This document shows, piece after piece, positions 51,771 through 61,121 of a stretch of 64,000 bases of DNA. The notes below the pieces were generated by a model. That model ran no database searches. It was not told the origin of the DNA and saw nothing but the letters and a program-made list of their open reading frames with translations. The DNA is from CAUZIB01 sp964624855 (GTDB lineage: Bacteria; Acidobacteriota; Vicinamibacteria; Vicinamibacterales; UBA8438), in NCBI GenBank assembly GCA_964624855.1, contig CAZUZW010000004.1:19071-83070 (forward strand). The letters run 5' to 3'. A program made the position numbers and the translations under genes. Positions within the stretch are counted from its first letter, which is position 1. The number at the start of each line of letters is the position of its first letter.

Positions 51771-52583
51771 TCATAATGAGGAGTCACTGATCTGCTCAGC
51801 TGCCCAAGACGACCAGCGGCCATTTCTTTTTTCGACGTGAAGGGTGAGTCCGAAGCATTCTGACAGTCGACTTGCCGTGAGCATATCCTCAGTCTTGCCC
51901 GAAGCGAATAGTCGTCCCTTTCGCAGCAAGAGAACATTGTCAAAGCCAGATGGGATTTCCTCAACGTGGTGAGTCACCATCATCATGGCGGGTCCAGAAC
52001 TCTCAGTTGCTAGGCGAGCGAGCAGTGCGACCAGATCTTCTCGTCCGCCAAGATCTAGTCCGGCGGTGGGTTCGTCTAAGATAAGGAGAGCTGGATCGGC
52101 CATTAGTGTTCTGGCCAGCAGGACACGCTGTTGTTCGCCAGATGAGAGGCTGCCAAACGCGCTGTGGAGAAGGTGACCGCATCTAAAGCGCTCAAGAAGG
52201 TGTTGGGCTTTTTCCCGGTCAGCATCAGTATAAGTGTGCCAGTGCGGGGCTAGTGCTGCTGTTCTACCCGTAACCACGACATCGCTTGCTGCCAGATTTG
52301 AATTCAACATCTTCACGATTGCCGTGCTAGTGAAACCAAGATGTTTCCGAAGGTCACGAACGTCCGTTTGACCTAAGCGATGCCCAAGCACATCGATTGT
52401 TCCTTGAGATGGATGAAGATAGAGGCCCGCTAATCGAGAAAGAGTTGTCTTACCTGACCCGTTTGGTCCCAATATAACCCAGCGTTCGTGTCGTTTGATT
52501 TTCCAGTTAATCTCGTGAAGAATGGATTTTTCTTCACGAATAAAGTTGACGCCGGTGAGTTGCAGGACCGGGGTAATGTCCAT
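51771..52583 (-). CDS. ABC transporter ATPase, single-gene (YlmA/ModF-like)
   Basis: A 270-residue ATPase: Walker A 'ILGPNGSGKTTLSRLAGL', signature 'SLSSGEQQRVLLAR', Walker B 'ALLILDEPTAGLDLGG', and switch 'MMVTHHVEEI'. It resembles the YlmA/ModF-like stand-alone class that has no neighbouring permease gene, and none is seen here. Its role may be transport with a distant permease or a regulatory function; it cannot be specified. Confidence 0.82.
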   Translation of the reverse strand: MDITPVLQLTGVNFIREEKSILHEINWKIKRHERWVILGPNGSGKTTLSRLAGLYLHPSQGTIDVLGHRLGQTDVRDLRKHLGFTSTAIVKMLNSNLAASDVVVTGRTAALAPHWHTYTDADREKAQHLLERFRCGHLLHSAFGSLSSGEQQRVLLARTLMADPALLILDEPTAGLDLGGREDLVALLARLATESSGPAMMMVTHHVEEIPSGFDNVLLLRKGRLFASGKTEDMLTASRLSECFGLTLHVEKRNGRWSSWAAEQISDSSL

Positions 52584-52835
52584 AGTTGACTATGACACTA
52601 GCGCGCTCTGATGATTTACCGCAAGATCAGGGTACGGTTCTTCGCTGAGGTGCCACAGCTGGCGTAATTTGAACTGCTTGGGGCCAGACGAAAGCAAGAA
52701 GTTAACGATGGTAATGTCCTATGATGCCAGAGTCGAATTCAAAGGCCTTGGACCGGAGCGTCGGTTGACGGCGGCAGCGTCTTGAAGAATGTTTTAGCTC
52801 CTGCATCTAGATAATTAGACCTTGGCTCGATAAGA

Positions 52836-53894
52836 ATGATGGTGACTATCGGCGATGGACCTGTTGGCCGAATTGTGATTCGTCTACCTAACTGGGTAGG
52901 GGACATCATGATGGCATTACCAGCGGTTCAGCTAGTTAAACAGACTTTTCCAGAGGCTTGGCTAATTGGCATGGCCAGAGCTAATCATATGGCTTTGGTG
53001 GAAAGGTGTCCGGTATTCGACGAAGTGGTTGCGGCTTCGCCCCAGACGGGTCTTGGACGGTACCAGGCGATTGTGGCCTCAGCTCGCCGGTTGCGTACTG
53101 CGGACGCCGATCTGGCAATCCTTATGGCCACCTCGTTTGAGGCGGCGCTCACGGCTTGGCTCGCAGGGATTCCCGTGCGAGTGGGACACGACACTGACCA
53201 CCGGCGGGTACTTTTGAATAAGGCCGTTGAGGTTGTTGACGGACATCGGAGCGATGGTTTTTTAGACTTGGTGCCAGCGTCTGGTGCTCAATCTTCAAGC
53301 ATTAGCAGTATGTTGCGCTGCACGGAATCAGATCGACAATTTGCGGAAAAATTTTTCTATGATGCAGGTGTTCGTCCTGGCGTGCGGCCGGTGTTCGTTA
53401 ATCCAGCTGCAGCAAAGACGCCTCGGGCGTGGTCAGCGGATCGATTTTTGCGACTGGTCCGGGAGATAGGACGACGACACGAAGATTTACCGGTACTCGT
53501 TCACGATCGATATCCGTTCGAAGGTCCACCTGGATGGCTCCCTTCCCGATCGGTCCATACACTGGCTGATGCCAGTTTGGTTGAATTGGCCGCTGTAATA
53601 GAACGCTGTTCACTGTATGTTGGGAACGATAGTGGTCCGATGCATATTGCGGCAGCGCTAGGTGTACCAACCGTAGGTATATATGGGCCGTCGAATCCCA
53701 ATCGAACCGCACCACGTGGCGCTGACGGAATAACTCATATTGCTGTTTCGGCTGGGTTTTCGTGTTCTCCGTGTCGTGAACAATTTTTCAAAGAGTGTCC
53801 CTCTTCGCCCAGTTCAGATAGCCGGCCTCCGTGCTTAAATGAAGTTAGTGTGGATCAGGTGGCTGTTGCAGTAGATCGAGTTTTACAATCATAG
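52836..53894 (+). CDS. waaF: ADP-heptose-LPS heptosyltransferase-like (WaaF family GT9)
   Basis: A 352-residue GT-B glycosyltransferase of family 9. 'RIVIRLPNWVGDIMMALPAV' matches the WaaF N-terminus, where the Asp is catalytic. 'KTPRAWSADRFLRLVREI' and 'YVGNDSGPMHIAAALGVPTV' followed by 'GIYGPSNPNRTAP' form the ADP-heptose site. It adds heptose to the LPS inner core in the cytoplasm. The Cys-rich stretch near the end ('SCSPCREQFFKECP') is frequent in this family. Which heptose position it adds is not certain. Confidence 0.86.
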   Translation: MMVTIGDGPVGRIVIRLPNWVGDIMMALPAVQLVKQTFPEAWLIGMARANHMALVERCPVFDEVVAASPQTGLGRYQAIVASARRLRTADADLAILMATSFEAALTAWLAGIPVRVGHDTDHRRVLLNKAVEVVDGHRSDGFLDLVPASGAQSSSISSMLRCTESDRQFAEKFFYDAGVRPGVRPVFVNPAAAKTPRAWSADRFLRLVREIGRRHEDLPVLVHDRYPFEGPPGWLPSRSVHTLADASLVELAAVIERCSLYVGNDSGPMHIAAALGVPTVGIYGPSNPNRTAPRGADGITHIAVSAGFSCSPCREQFFKECPSSPSSDSRPPCLNEVSVDQVAVAVDRVLQS

Positions 53895-54089
53895 GTCTAG
53901 AGATTGTTCACACTGTCCCTTGTCGCCATAGCGTTCGGTATCGCAACAAGTTAATTGTTGTTATCTCACACATTTTCCAAAAAGATTGGATAGAAGTTTT
54001 GCAGAATTCACCTTTACTAGGATTTGCTTGGGAAACCTTCAAGATCAGGCGGATCGAGAGGTATGATCTTGCAAACTCAGGAGACATCT

Positions 54090-55118
54090 ATGAAGACAGT
54101 GCAGCAGATTGCTGACTTTGTTGGCGGCACCGTTTATGGTGAAGCGGAGATTGAGATTCAATCAGTAGGAAGCTTGGAACGTGCTCAGGTTGGCGACTTA
54201 GCTTATGCCGAGGGTAAACATTTAGAGAAGGTACTCTCTAGTTCCGCGTCATGCGTACTTGTGCCGGCTGACGATTTTCCTGATCGAACTGTCATCGTTG
54301 TTGATCAACCACGTGTCTCTTTTGCGAACGTTGTCCAATGGTTGTTACCTCAACCACGACCCTTTGATGGTATTCATCCGACGGCCCTCGTGGGGGAAAA
54401 TGTTTCTTTGGGATCAGAAGTGGGAATCGGCGCGTGGACAATCGTCGAGGATGGTGCTGAGATTGGCGACAGAACATTGATCTACCCCGGTTGCTATATT
54501 GGTAGGGATTGTCAGATTGGTACGGATTGCGTGGTGTATCCGAGAGTGGTTGTGTACCCATGCGTACAACTCGGTGACCGGACTGTTTTGCATGCTGGTG
54601 TGGTTCTCGGAGCCGACGGTTTTGGATTTGCGTTTGATGGTGAGAGACATGTCAAAGTTCCGCAGGTCGGTCGCGTGTCGATTGGTTCTGATGTTGAAAT
54701 CGGGGCCAATACGTGTGTCGACCGTGGCGCTTTAGATGAAACGCTAATTGGTGAGGGGGCCAAGATAGATAACTTGTGTCAAATTGGTCACAATGTCCAG
54801 ATTGGAAATAGAGCTATTATGTCTTCCCAAACCGGCGTTGCCGGAAGTTCTCGAATCGGCGACCAAGCAACGATTGGAGGACAGGTTGGCATTGCTGATT
54901 ATTGCCGCATTGATGATCATGCGATAGTGGGTGCACAATGTGGTGTGCCGAGTCATAAAAGGGTGCCTGCTGGAGAGGTTTACTGGGGTACTCCTGCACG
55001 ACCGCTCCGCAAGATTAAGCAGCAGCAGGTGTATATCAGTCGATTACCAAAACTGGCAGATGAAGTTGCACGACTCCAGGCGGAGATTGACGAATTGAGA
55101 ACAAGGCTCAAGAGTTAG
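54090..55118 (+). CDS. lpxD: UDP-3-O-(3-hydroxyacyl)glucosamine N-acyltransferase LpxD
   Basis: A 342-residue enzyme that adds the second acyl chain to UDP-glucosamine in lipid A synthesis. It has an N-terminal uridine-binding domain, then a run of hexapeptide repeats from about residue 95 to 290 with 'IGHNVQIGNRAIMSSQTGVA' (catalytic His in 'GHN'), and a C-terminal helix ('LPKLADEVARLQAEIDELR'). ATG 54090 has GGAG just upstream and matches the family start; an upstream frame to 54024 is not needed. LpxA and FabZ are not adjacent. Confidence 0.95.
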   Translation: MKTVQQIADFVGGTVYGEAEIEIQSVGSLERAQVGDLAYAEGKHLEKVLSSSASCVLVPADDFPDRTVIVVDQPRVSFANVVQWLLPQPRPFDGIHPTALVGENVSLGSEVGIGAWTIVEDGAEIGDRTLIYPGCYIGRDCQIGTDCVVYPRVVVYPCVQLGDRTVLHAGVVLGADGFGFAFDGERHVKVPQVGRVSIGSDVEIGANTCVDRGALDETLIGEGAKIDNLCQIGHNVQIGNRAIMSSQTGVAGSSRIGDQATIGGQVGIADYCRIDDHAIVGAQCGVPSHKRVPAGEVYWGTPARPLRKIKQQQVYISRLPKLADEVARLQAEIDELRTRLKS

Positions 55119-55158
55119 GCGCTGATACAACTCGCCGTCTTCTCATCTACAGTCATCA

Positions 55159-57726
55159 TCACCGAGTTTCTTCAGCAAATGTCTGGTAAATTTGTCTTGC
55201 TTCGTCAAATTGACCAAAGACATGATCTCGCTCTTTTTGCGAGCGCCAGCCTGGCCAGTCTTCCGCCATTTGGCGTAGTTTGTCGATCCAGCGAATTGAG
55301 TATTCAGCCGCTTCACGGCTTCGTACCGGCTGGTCTCCAACCGTCACCCAAACCGGGTTCGTAAACGCTTGAGGGTAACGTGCGTCGAGCGGGAACCGGT
55401 CCTCAGGCGTGCCTTCAACCCGTAGGTGATACCAGCCACTCTCAGTCACCTGAACCGATGTGGTGTAGTCGAGGCTCGTCCGGTTTCCATCGAGTCTAAC
55501 TTCGTCAATCACTTCGCCGTTGTGCACTAGTAGTGCTGTCTCCACTGGAACGATTGATCGCATGCGCGCGGTGATGTCAACGGTGCCCCCACCAGCCGGG
55601 AGCTCGACCGTCTCTCCGGGAAGTCTGTCGTTAACAGTGAGTTCAACAAGCGGGCCCGTTGAAACAAAGGCGTGACCGTCGCGCATCCCATTGAACCAAG
55701 CGGTCATGTCAAGGCCGCGGGCACCAGTGTAAACGTAGGTACGAACCGAGGCAACCAACTTGCTCTCGTGAAGGCTACTGATGGAATCCTCTCCCCCCAC
55801 CGCGGTAACCTTCAAGCCGTTATTCCACATGGCATACATCGGAAAAAATCCGGCGCGCCCGGCCGCCGCCCATTCGATTGCATCGGTCGTGTCGAGAGCC
55901 GCATCGACCATAGCTCCCTTTGCGCCGCCGAGGTTGCCTTCGAGAGGGTCTTGCTCGCCACCGTAAGCGTGAACGTAGCCGACCCAGGCGCCCTGTTTCC
56001 GTGCTTTGCGGAACATGTCGGTATTACTGGGATACAAACTCTCGATGGCTGTGCCTTCATAGCCAGTCGTGAACGGTGAGATTAGGTGATCTTTCATGCC
56101 GTACATAAAGACGTGTCCATAGAACGGAGGGCGGTATTCCTGGCCCACCACGAGCAGCCGTTCTGACGTCGACAGAGGGTGGGTTCCACCGCCGGGAACA
56201 AAGAACTGATAATCGAGAATTCTGTTGTCTTTGTTAGCTACTTGCTCAAGGACTAGGTCTTGGTCCTCAGCCGCTGACATCATCATCAGGTTCTGGAGAG
56301 TGTTGTGCAAGTTGCCAGCGTAGTTCATATGGACGTGCGTCGATCCGTCGTACCAGCCCTTCGCCGCCATGTCAGTGATTGGTTCAAGGTCCACCGTGAC
56401 CGTTGTGACCTCATTCGGGGCGATTTCGGCCTCGAGGTGCTGGAACATAAACTCGAACCCCTTCACGACCGTTAGGTCCACGCGGCCGACGGGTACTTCG
56501 ACAGTAAAGTTACCTGCTGTGTGAAAGATTCGATCCCCAGCGGCACTAACGCGCGCATAGGCATTTCCTGGGGCATACATCTTTCCGTCGGCAGCTGTCA
56601 GGTGAATTCGTGTGCCAGTCGTTGATCCTGACTGCTTGTTTCTAGTGTGTACGGAAAGGACGCCCATTGGTCGACTCCATCGGCGGTCGGTAACATGAAT
56701 TGTCCGTTGTTCCCCGCCATAGGTTTCGAGGAGTGCCAGTTGCGGTAGGCCGTCCTTGTTCGTGATGTAGGCAATCCATTCACCATCTGGGGACCACCGC
56801 GGATGGAATGCGTCATGTTGAAAAAAAGTGAGCTTATACGGTTCGCCACCAACCGTCGGTTGCACATAGAGGTTGTTGAACTGGTCGGCAGCCCCCCGGG
56901 TTGATGAGTACACAAATCGCTGGCCGTCGATCGAGACATCGGGGCGTGCTCGGTACAATGTTTGTTCGGCCAAGGCCGTGCGCGCTTGGGTGATGCCATT
57001 TTCTTCCGCGGGAACCCGCAATACATTCCCTGAACCTAGAGGCACATCGCGATTCGACACGATTAGGAGTTCGTTGCCGTTCGGAAACCACGCTGGGGTG
57101 ATGTGCATGTCCCAGGGTCCAAAGTAGAGGCGATTACTTGGCGGACAGTCGATACAGGATCGATACTCGTGATTCTGGGTGACCGCAATCTCATCTCCCG
57201 TCCAGTGCCCATCCTCGATCGCACGAATGTAGATATTGAAATAGCCATTCGGTTTTGTTGCCACGTAGGCGACACGAGTCCCGTCCGGCGAGAACACCGG
57301 GTCGGTGTAGATGAGGGTGTCGTTGGTCAGCGGGCGACTCTCACCTGATTCAATATTTACAATTTCGAGTTGAATGGTCTGACCGCCATCGTCGGCCGTG
57401 TAGATAATCCACTGGCCGTCAGGAGACCAATCTGGCGAAGAATGGTATTTGGGAGAGTAGGTCACTTCTTCGGCACGTCCGGTCTGTGGGTCAATTGTCC
57501 AGATTGATCCGTTCATGCCAACTGCGATTAACGACCCATCCGGGGACCAGTCTGGCGCCCATGGCGTCGAGCTCGGCGCTGGGGGGAAATAGAAGTTGAA
57601 CATGTAATTCCCACCGTGGCCGGCTGAGGGGTATGACTGAGCCTTTAGTGGTGGTTCAGTCAGGATCAAGAAGGCAAAGATCAGCAATGTCATCCGTCCG
57701 GCGACTGTGGCTATGGTTGTTGGCAT
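55159..57726 (-). CDS. Secreted PD40-propeller / CehA-McbA-like metallohydrolase
   Basis: An 855-residue secreted protein. The signal peptide ends near 'PLKAQS'. Residues about 50-350 form TolB-like PD40 repeats ('APDWSPDGSLIAVG', 'SPDWSPDGQWIIYTADD', 'DPVFSPDGTRVAYVAT', 'HPRWSPDGEWIAYIT'). The C-terminal half is a PHP/CehA-like metal site: 'WYDGSTHVHMNYAG', 'AYGGEQDPL', 'VGGEDSISSLHE'. CehA and McbA hydrolyse carbamate or aryl esters, but this group is broad. The start has GGGGAG eight bases upstream. It is divergent from the redox locus by about 360 bases. Confidence 0.82.
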   Translation of the reverse strand: MPTTIATVAGRMTLLIFAFLILTEPPLKAQSYPSAGHGGNYMFNFYFPPAPSSTPWAPDWSPDGSLIAVGMNGSIWTIDPQTGRAEEVTYSPKYHSSPDWSPDGQWIIYTADDGGQTIQLEIVNIESGESRPLTNDTLIYTDPVFSPDGTRVAYVATKPNGYFNIYIRAIEDGHWTGDEIAVTQNHEYRSCIDCPPSNRLYFGPWDMHITPAWFPNGNELLIVSNRDVPLGSGNVLRVPAEENGITQARTALAEQTLYRARPDVSIDGQRFVYSSTRGAADQFNNLYVQPTVGGEPYKLTFFQHDAFHPRWSPDGEWIAYITNKDGLPQLALLETYGGEQRTIHVTDRRWSRPMGVLSVHTRNKQSGSTTGTRIHLTAADGKMYAPGNAYARVSAAGDRIFHTAGNFTVEVPVGRVDLTVVKGFEFMFQHLEAEIAPNEVTTVTVDLEPITDMAAKGWYDGSTHVHMNYAGNLHNTLQNLMMMSAAEDQDLVLEQVANKDNRILDYQFFVPGGGTHPLSTSERLLVVGQEYRPPFYGHVFMYGMKDHLISPFTTGYEGTAIESLYPSNTDMFRKARKQGAWVGYVHAYGGEQDPLEGNLGGAKGAMVDAALDTTDAIEWAAAGRAGFFPMYAMWNNGLKVTAVGGEDSISSLHESKLVASVRTYVYTGARGLDMTAWFNGMRDGHAFVSTGPLVELTVNDRLPGETVELPAGGGTVDITARMRSIVPVETALLVHNGEVIDEVRLDGNRTSLDYTTSVQVTESGWYHLRVEGTPEDRFPLDARYPQAFTNPVWVTVGDQPVRSREAAEYSIRWIDKLRQMAEDWPGWRSQKERDHVFGQFDEARQIYQTFAEETR

Positions 57727-58085
57727 TTTCCACTCCCCAGTGTGGTGTCGACGTCTGAGCCGTGAACGACGCTTGAGTAGTGTTTCCTAATTAGTGGTCC
57801 AGAGCAAGACAGTTCTTACGTTGTCTGGCAGAGTTCTACAAAGCCAATATGGTAGGACCGTTTTAGTCCGATTCTGTCTATTTGAATTACAGCTGCCAGT
57901 GCTATTTTTGACGGTATTTCTATTGGGTAAGCAGGTATGGATTGGCTGTTTTTCCGACCTGAGTGCATGCAGTAGTCAAAAGTTTAAAGAGGTCACGGTA
58001 GTCTCTACAGTTTTGTTTCCCACTCGGGAAGTTTTGAGGGTATGGTGAGGCGTTCCCTGGGCGTTGCATGCCGCACGCTTGAATC
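57727..58085 (+). other. Intergenic region between divergent hydrolase and cytochrome genes
   Basis: About 360 bases that must hold promoters for both directions. The only notable frame (57794-58048) has poor protein-like composition, and I reject it. A short GGAC/GTCC hairpin near 57851 is too weak to call. I see no clear promoter, riboswitch or repeat. Confidence 0.4.
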
Positions 58086-59096
58086 ATGAGGAGAACACTG
58101 ATGTTGTCGAATCTGACGCGATGCATTAATCCTGGCTGGCCGTCAGGGTCATGTAGAAGAGATTTCTGTTTAAACTTGGCAGCAGTCGTGCTGCTTGCTT
58201 GCACCGTATTCTCTACTTTGTCGGTGGTTGCTGAGGCGCAAGGAGTGCTGTCAGATGGGGTGTATACAAATGAACAAGCCCAGCAAGGTCAGGCGTTGTA
58301 CACGGCTCAATGTGCGGTTTGTCATGGCCGGTCATTAACGGGTGGGTTGGGACCGCCGTTGTCAGGCGAGACGTTTGTCAACAGATGGAGCAGTGTGCCG
58401 TTGTCTGACTTGGCGGGCAAGATTCGTAACACCATGCCTGAAGATGCGCCTGGAGAATTGACAACTACGGAGACGGCACGTCTTGTATCGTACGTGCTTC
58501 AAACGAATGGTTTTCCTGAAGGACCAGCTGAGCTCAGCGAGGACCTTACGATCTTGAGTCAGATCAACTGGCCGGCTGGACTTAGTGGACCTGAGCCGTC
58601 AGGTTTATTGACGGCATCATCAGCTCCCCCAGTTGGAAACTTGGCTGAGGTCATGCGTGGCATCCTGTTTCCTAGTTCGAACTTACTATTTAATGCCCAG
58701 ATCCAGGATCCGGGCCTTCCTCACGAGACGTTCGACGCGACGAATAATTTCTCGTGGGTCGAATGGGGCGCAGGGATTTATTCCGGTTGGCAAATTGTGG
58801 ATTATGCAGCAATCGCGCTTGCCGAGGCGTCCCCGCTGTTCTTGACGCCTGGGCGTTTGTGCGAAAACGGCCAGCCGGTTCCGGTCGAGGAAGAAGACTG
58901 GATTCAGTACACCGCAGACATGATTGAGGCGGGAAAGGCTGCCTACCGTGCGGCGCAGACCAGAGACCAAGCGACGGTCAGCGAGGTTACCAATGTGATT
59001 GCAGACGCCTGTTATAACTGCCATGAAGCCTATCGCGATAAGCCTGGAGGCACCGTCGAGGATCCGTCAAACAAGGCGGCGCGGTGCATACCGTAA
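58086..59096 (+). CDS. Secreted c-type cytochrome with two CxxCH haem sites
   Basis: A 336-residue exported protein. After the signal peptide (about 45-50 residues, ending 'VVAEAQG'), a class I cytochrome domain carries 'CAVCHGRSLTGGLGPPLSGE' and the axial-Met loop 'NTMPEDAPGELT', closing 'VSYVLQTNGFPEG'. A second, different domain lies at the C-terminus with 'CYNCHEAYRDKPGG' near its end. It likely passes electrons from periplasmic dehydrogenases. The MPED motif is shared with the cytochrome at 60534, and both probably serve the PQQ enzyme. The first gene of the rightward redox locus. Confidence 0.87.
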   Translation: MRRTLMLSNLTRCINPGWPSGSCRRDFCLNLAAVVLLACTVFSTLSVVAEAQGVLSDGVYTNEQAQQGQALYTAQCAVCHGRSLTGGLGPPLSGETFVNRWSSVPLSDLAGKIRNTMPEDAPGELTTTETARLVSYVLQTNGFPEGPAELSEDLTILSQINWPAGLSGPEPSGLLTASSAPPVGNLAEVMRGILFPSSNLLFNAQIQDPGLPHETFDATNNFSWVEWGAGIYSGWQIVDYAAIALAEASPLFLTPGRLCENGQPVPVEEEDWIQYTADMIEAGKAAYRAAQTRDQATVSEVTNVIADACYNCHEAYRDKPGGTVEDPSNKAARCIP

Positions 59097-59198
59097 TTAT
59101 GTTGGAGGCTGTCCGCGATGATTTGCATCATACACATCACGTGGTTCTGAAAACGACTTACATAGGGCGGTAATCGGTTCTTGGCGAGGGAGGGGTAG

Positions 59199-60374
59199 AT
59201 GTTGCCGAGGTATGTGAAGGTTTGGACCGTAGTTGTGGTGATCTGGCTCGGTATCGTAACTGTCGGGGCCTCGGTGTCAGTTCTCGCAGAACAAAGAGAT
59301 ATGGCGGCGCGCGCACCGACGCTTCCGACTGATGTCCATCCGGAGTCCAGAAGCCGTCTCTCTGGTGGAGTTGTTAGTGCCTCTGGTGTTGAAGATGTCG
59401 TGGCCACCATGCAGCAGCGCGGGATGGGACATGCACGGTGGGCATCGCCGTTAGGACGAGGATTAACGGAATTGGCGATTCTGGTGACGGGGCGGGAGCA
59501 TGACCAACCGTATGAGTGGACACTTCATGAATTAGAGGCTGTTGCTGTTGGGTTGGATCCGGCTGTGATCGACGTTGTTCGTGAGCGGCGAACGCTCACG
59601 GAACTCGATGCCCGGGAGGAGATCATCATCCAGTTCGGTCGCGAACTTTATGGCGATCATCATGTGAAGGCGGAAACTTATGCGCGGGCGGTCATGTTAC
59701 TTGGCGAAACAAATCTTATTGACCTTGTTGGTTTGATGGCTAGATATGCTGGAATTGCCGTTCGCTTAACGGCGTTCAATCAGCAGATGCCTCCCGATTG
59801 GGTCCAACTCTTACCACTGCCGTTCGAACAGTCGGACGATATTGATCCGGCGTCCAGAAGTCGTCTCTCTTTAAGAAGAAACACACCGTCGCAACTGCAG
59901 GGTGACCGTGATCTCTATGGCCGGACGCTCTCTCCAGAAGGAACAGGCCCAGGACACATTGCACGCCACGGAGCAGGATTTGACTCGCTGATTGATAGTG
60001 TCGGTAAACCACTCGTTGAGTTGTCGTTACTCTTAACGGCCCGAGCACTTGATTCGCAGTATGCGTGGACCCTTGGTGAGGTCATCGCTCGTCAAGACGG
60101 ACTTTCCGAAGAAGTAATCGACGTTGTTCGGAACGAGGGAGTGACGACGGGACTTGAGGAACAATTTGCAGTTTTGATTGAATTCGCACGCGAACTGTTT
60201 GACGATCGCAACGTTAGCCCAGAGACGTATCAGAGGGCCGTGAATCTCTTTGGAGAACAAGACTTGGTCGACCTGGTAATCGTGATGGGGGAACGGGTTG
60301 GACAAATTGCTATGCTGACCGCGTTCGATCAACAACTTCCCGCTGAAGTTAGTCCCGCTCTGCCCTTGCCGTGA
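59199..60374 (+). CDS. Secreted tandem carboxymuconolactone-decarboxylase-like protein
   Basis: A 391-residue exported protein with two copies of a CMD/AhpD-like helical domain, about 60-210 and 245-385. The copies match strongly: 'YEWTLHELEAVAVGLD' with 'YAWTLGEVIARQDGLS', 'VKAETYARAVMLLGETNLID' with 'VSPETYQRAVNLFGEQDLVD', and 'RLTAFNQQMP' with 'MLTAFDQQLP'. There is no cysteine in the whole protein, so AhpD-type redox chemistry is excluded; the chemistry could be lactone or decarboxylase-like, or it may be structural. The mature export is unusual for this family. Confidence 0.8.
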   Translation: MLPRYVKVWTVVVVIWLGIVTVGASVSVLAEQRDMAARAPTLPTDVHPESRSRLSGGVVSASGVEDVVATMQQRGMGHARWASPLGRGLTELAILVTGREHDQPYEWTLHELEAVAVGLDPAVIDVVRERRTLTELDAREEIIIQFGRELYGDHHVKAETYARAVMLLGETNLIDLVGLMARYAGIAVRLTAFNQQMPPDWVQLLPLPFEQSDDIDPASRSRLSLRRNTPSQLQGDRDLYGRTLSPEGTGPGHIARHGAGFDSLIDSVGKPLVELSLLLTARALDSQYAWTLGEVIARQDGLSEEVIDVVRNEGVTTGLEEQFAVLIEFARELFDDRNVSPETYQRAVNLFGEQDLVDLVIVMGERVGQIAMLTAFDQQLPAEVSPALPLP

Positions 60375-60533
60375 ACTGACGCGTAGTCCTGATGGAAGCG
60401 GTTGCAGAGAATAGAACGCCAATATTGTGGTTTAATAGCTGACTAACTGGTGCAATAATAAGTTTTAATGCTTTTAACCAAGTGCTCTGTACTCAGTCAT
60501 GTGCAGGTGATAAGGCGAGTTCAGAGGTCTGAT

Positions 60534-61037
60534 ATGTTTGGAATTTGTAGCGGGCGAGGACGTGGTCGGTGGTTGTTTGGAGCTCCGATATGGTGTGTGT
60601 TTCCTGTGGCCATTGCGATGGTGACAGTGTTTTTGTCGAACGCTCAGGCGACATCTTTTGGGGTGTCTCTAGCACGTGCATCATTAAATACGACACCTTT
60701 TTCGGCCCAGTCGGTACTGGACGGAGTGTTTACAGTTGCTCAGGCATCCGACGGCGAAGAGACCTTCCGACAGGCGTGTATGGTCTGCCATGCGACAGAC
60801 GAGTTTACCGGTGTGAGATTCAGTTTTCGGTGGAGCGGTCTGACGGCTGGCGATGTGTTTGAAGTTGTGTCGACTCTGATGCCTGAGGACGATCCTGGTA
60901 GTTTACGACCAGACGAATATGCCTCGGTTGTGGCATACATGCTGAATCTCAATGGCTATCCTTCGGGAACGACTCCTTTGCCGGCTGATCTTACAGCGTT
61001 ACGGAGGGTACGGATTGAAGTAGCACCAGCACCGTAG
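60534..61037 (+). CDS. Secreted mono-haem cytochrome c
   Basis: A 167-residue exported cytochrome from ATG 60534, with a long hydrophobic signal ('VFPVAIAMVTVFLSNAQA'). The haem site is 'CMVCHATDEFTG', and the axial-Met region 'STLMPEDDPGSLRPDEYASV' and 'YMLNLNGYPSGTTPLPADLT' match the cytochrome at 58086. It is about 85 bases upstream of the PQQ dehydrogenase gene and is the likely electron acceptor of that enzyme. Confidence 0.85.
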   Translation: MFGICSGRGRGRWLFGAPIWCVFPVAIAMVTVFLSNAQATSFGVSLARASLNTTPFSAQSVLDGVFTVAQASDGEETFRQACMVCHATDEFTGVRFSFRWSGLTAGDVFEVVSTLMPEDDPGSLRPDEYASVVAYMLNLNGYPSGTTPLPADLTALRRVRIEVAPAP

Positions 61038-61121
61038 GCCGGTGGTGGCAACCGAATGTTTCAATGGTTGGACACATGCTGTGGTCGCACTAGATAGCGA
61101 AATCGACAGGAGAACGTAGCG

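Noticed and set aside
53945..53965. CAACAA/TTGTTG hairpin after the waaF-like gene
   Set aside because: Only six A/T-rich pairs with no proper T-run; too weak to call a terminator.
57794..58048. 84-residue ORF upstream of the cytochrome gene
   Set aside because: No ribosome-binding site and unlikely composition; more probably promoter-region sequence.
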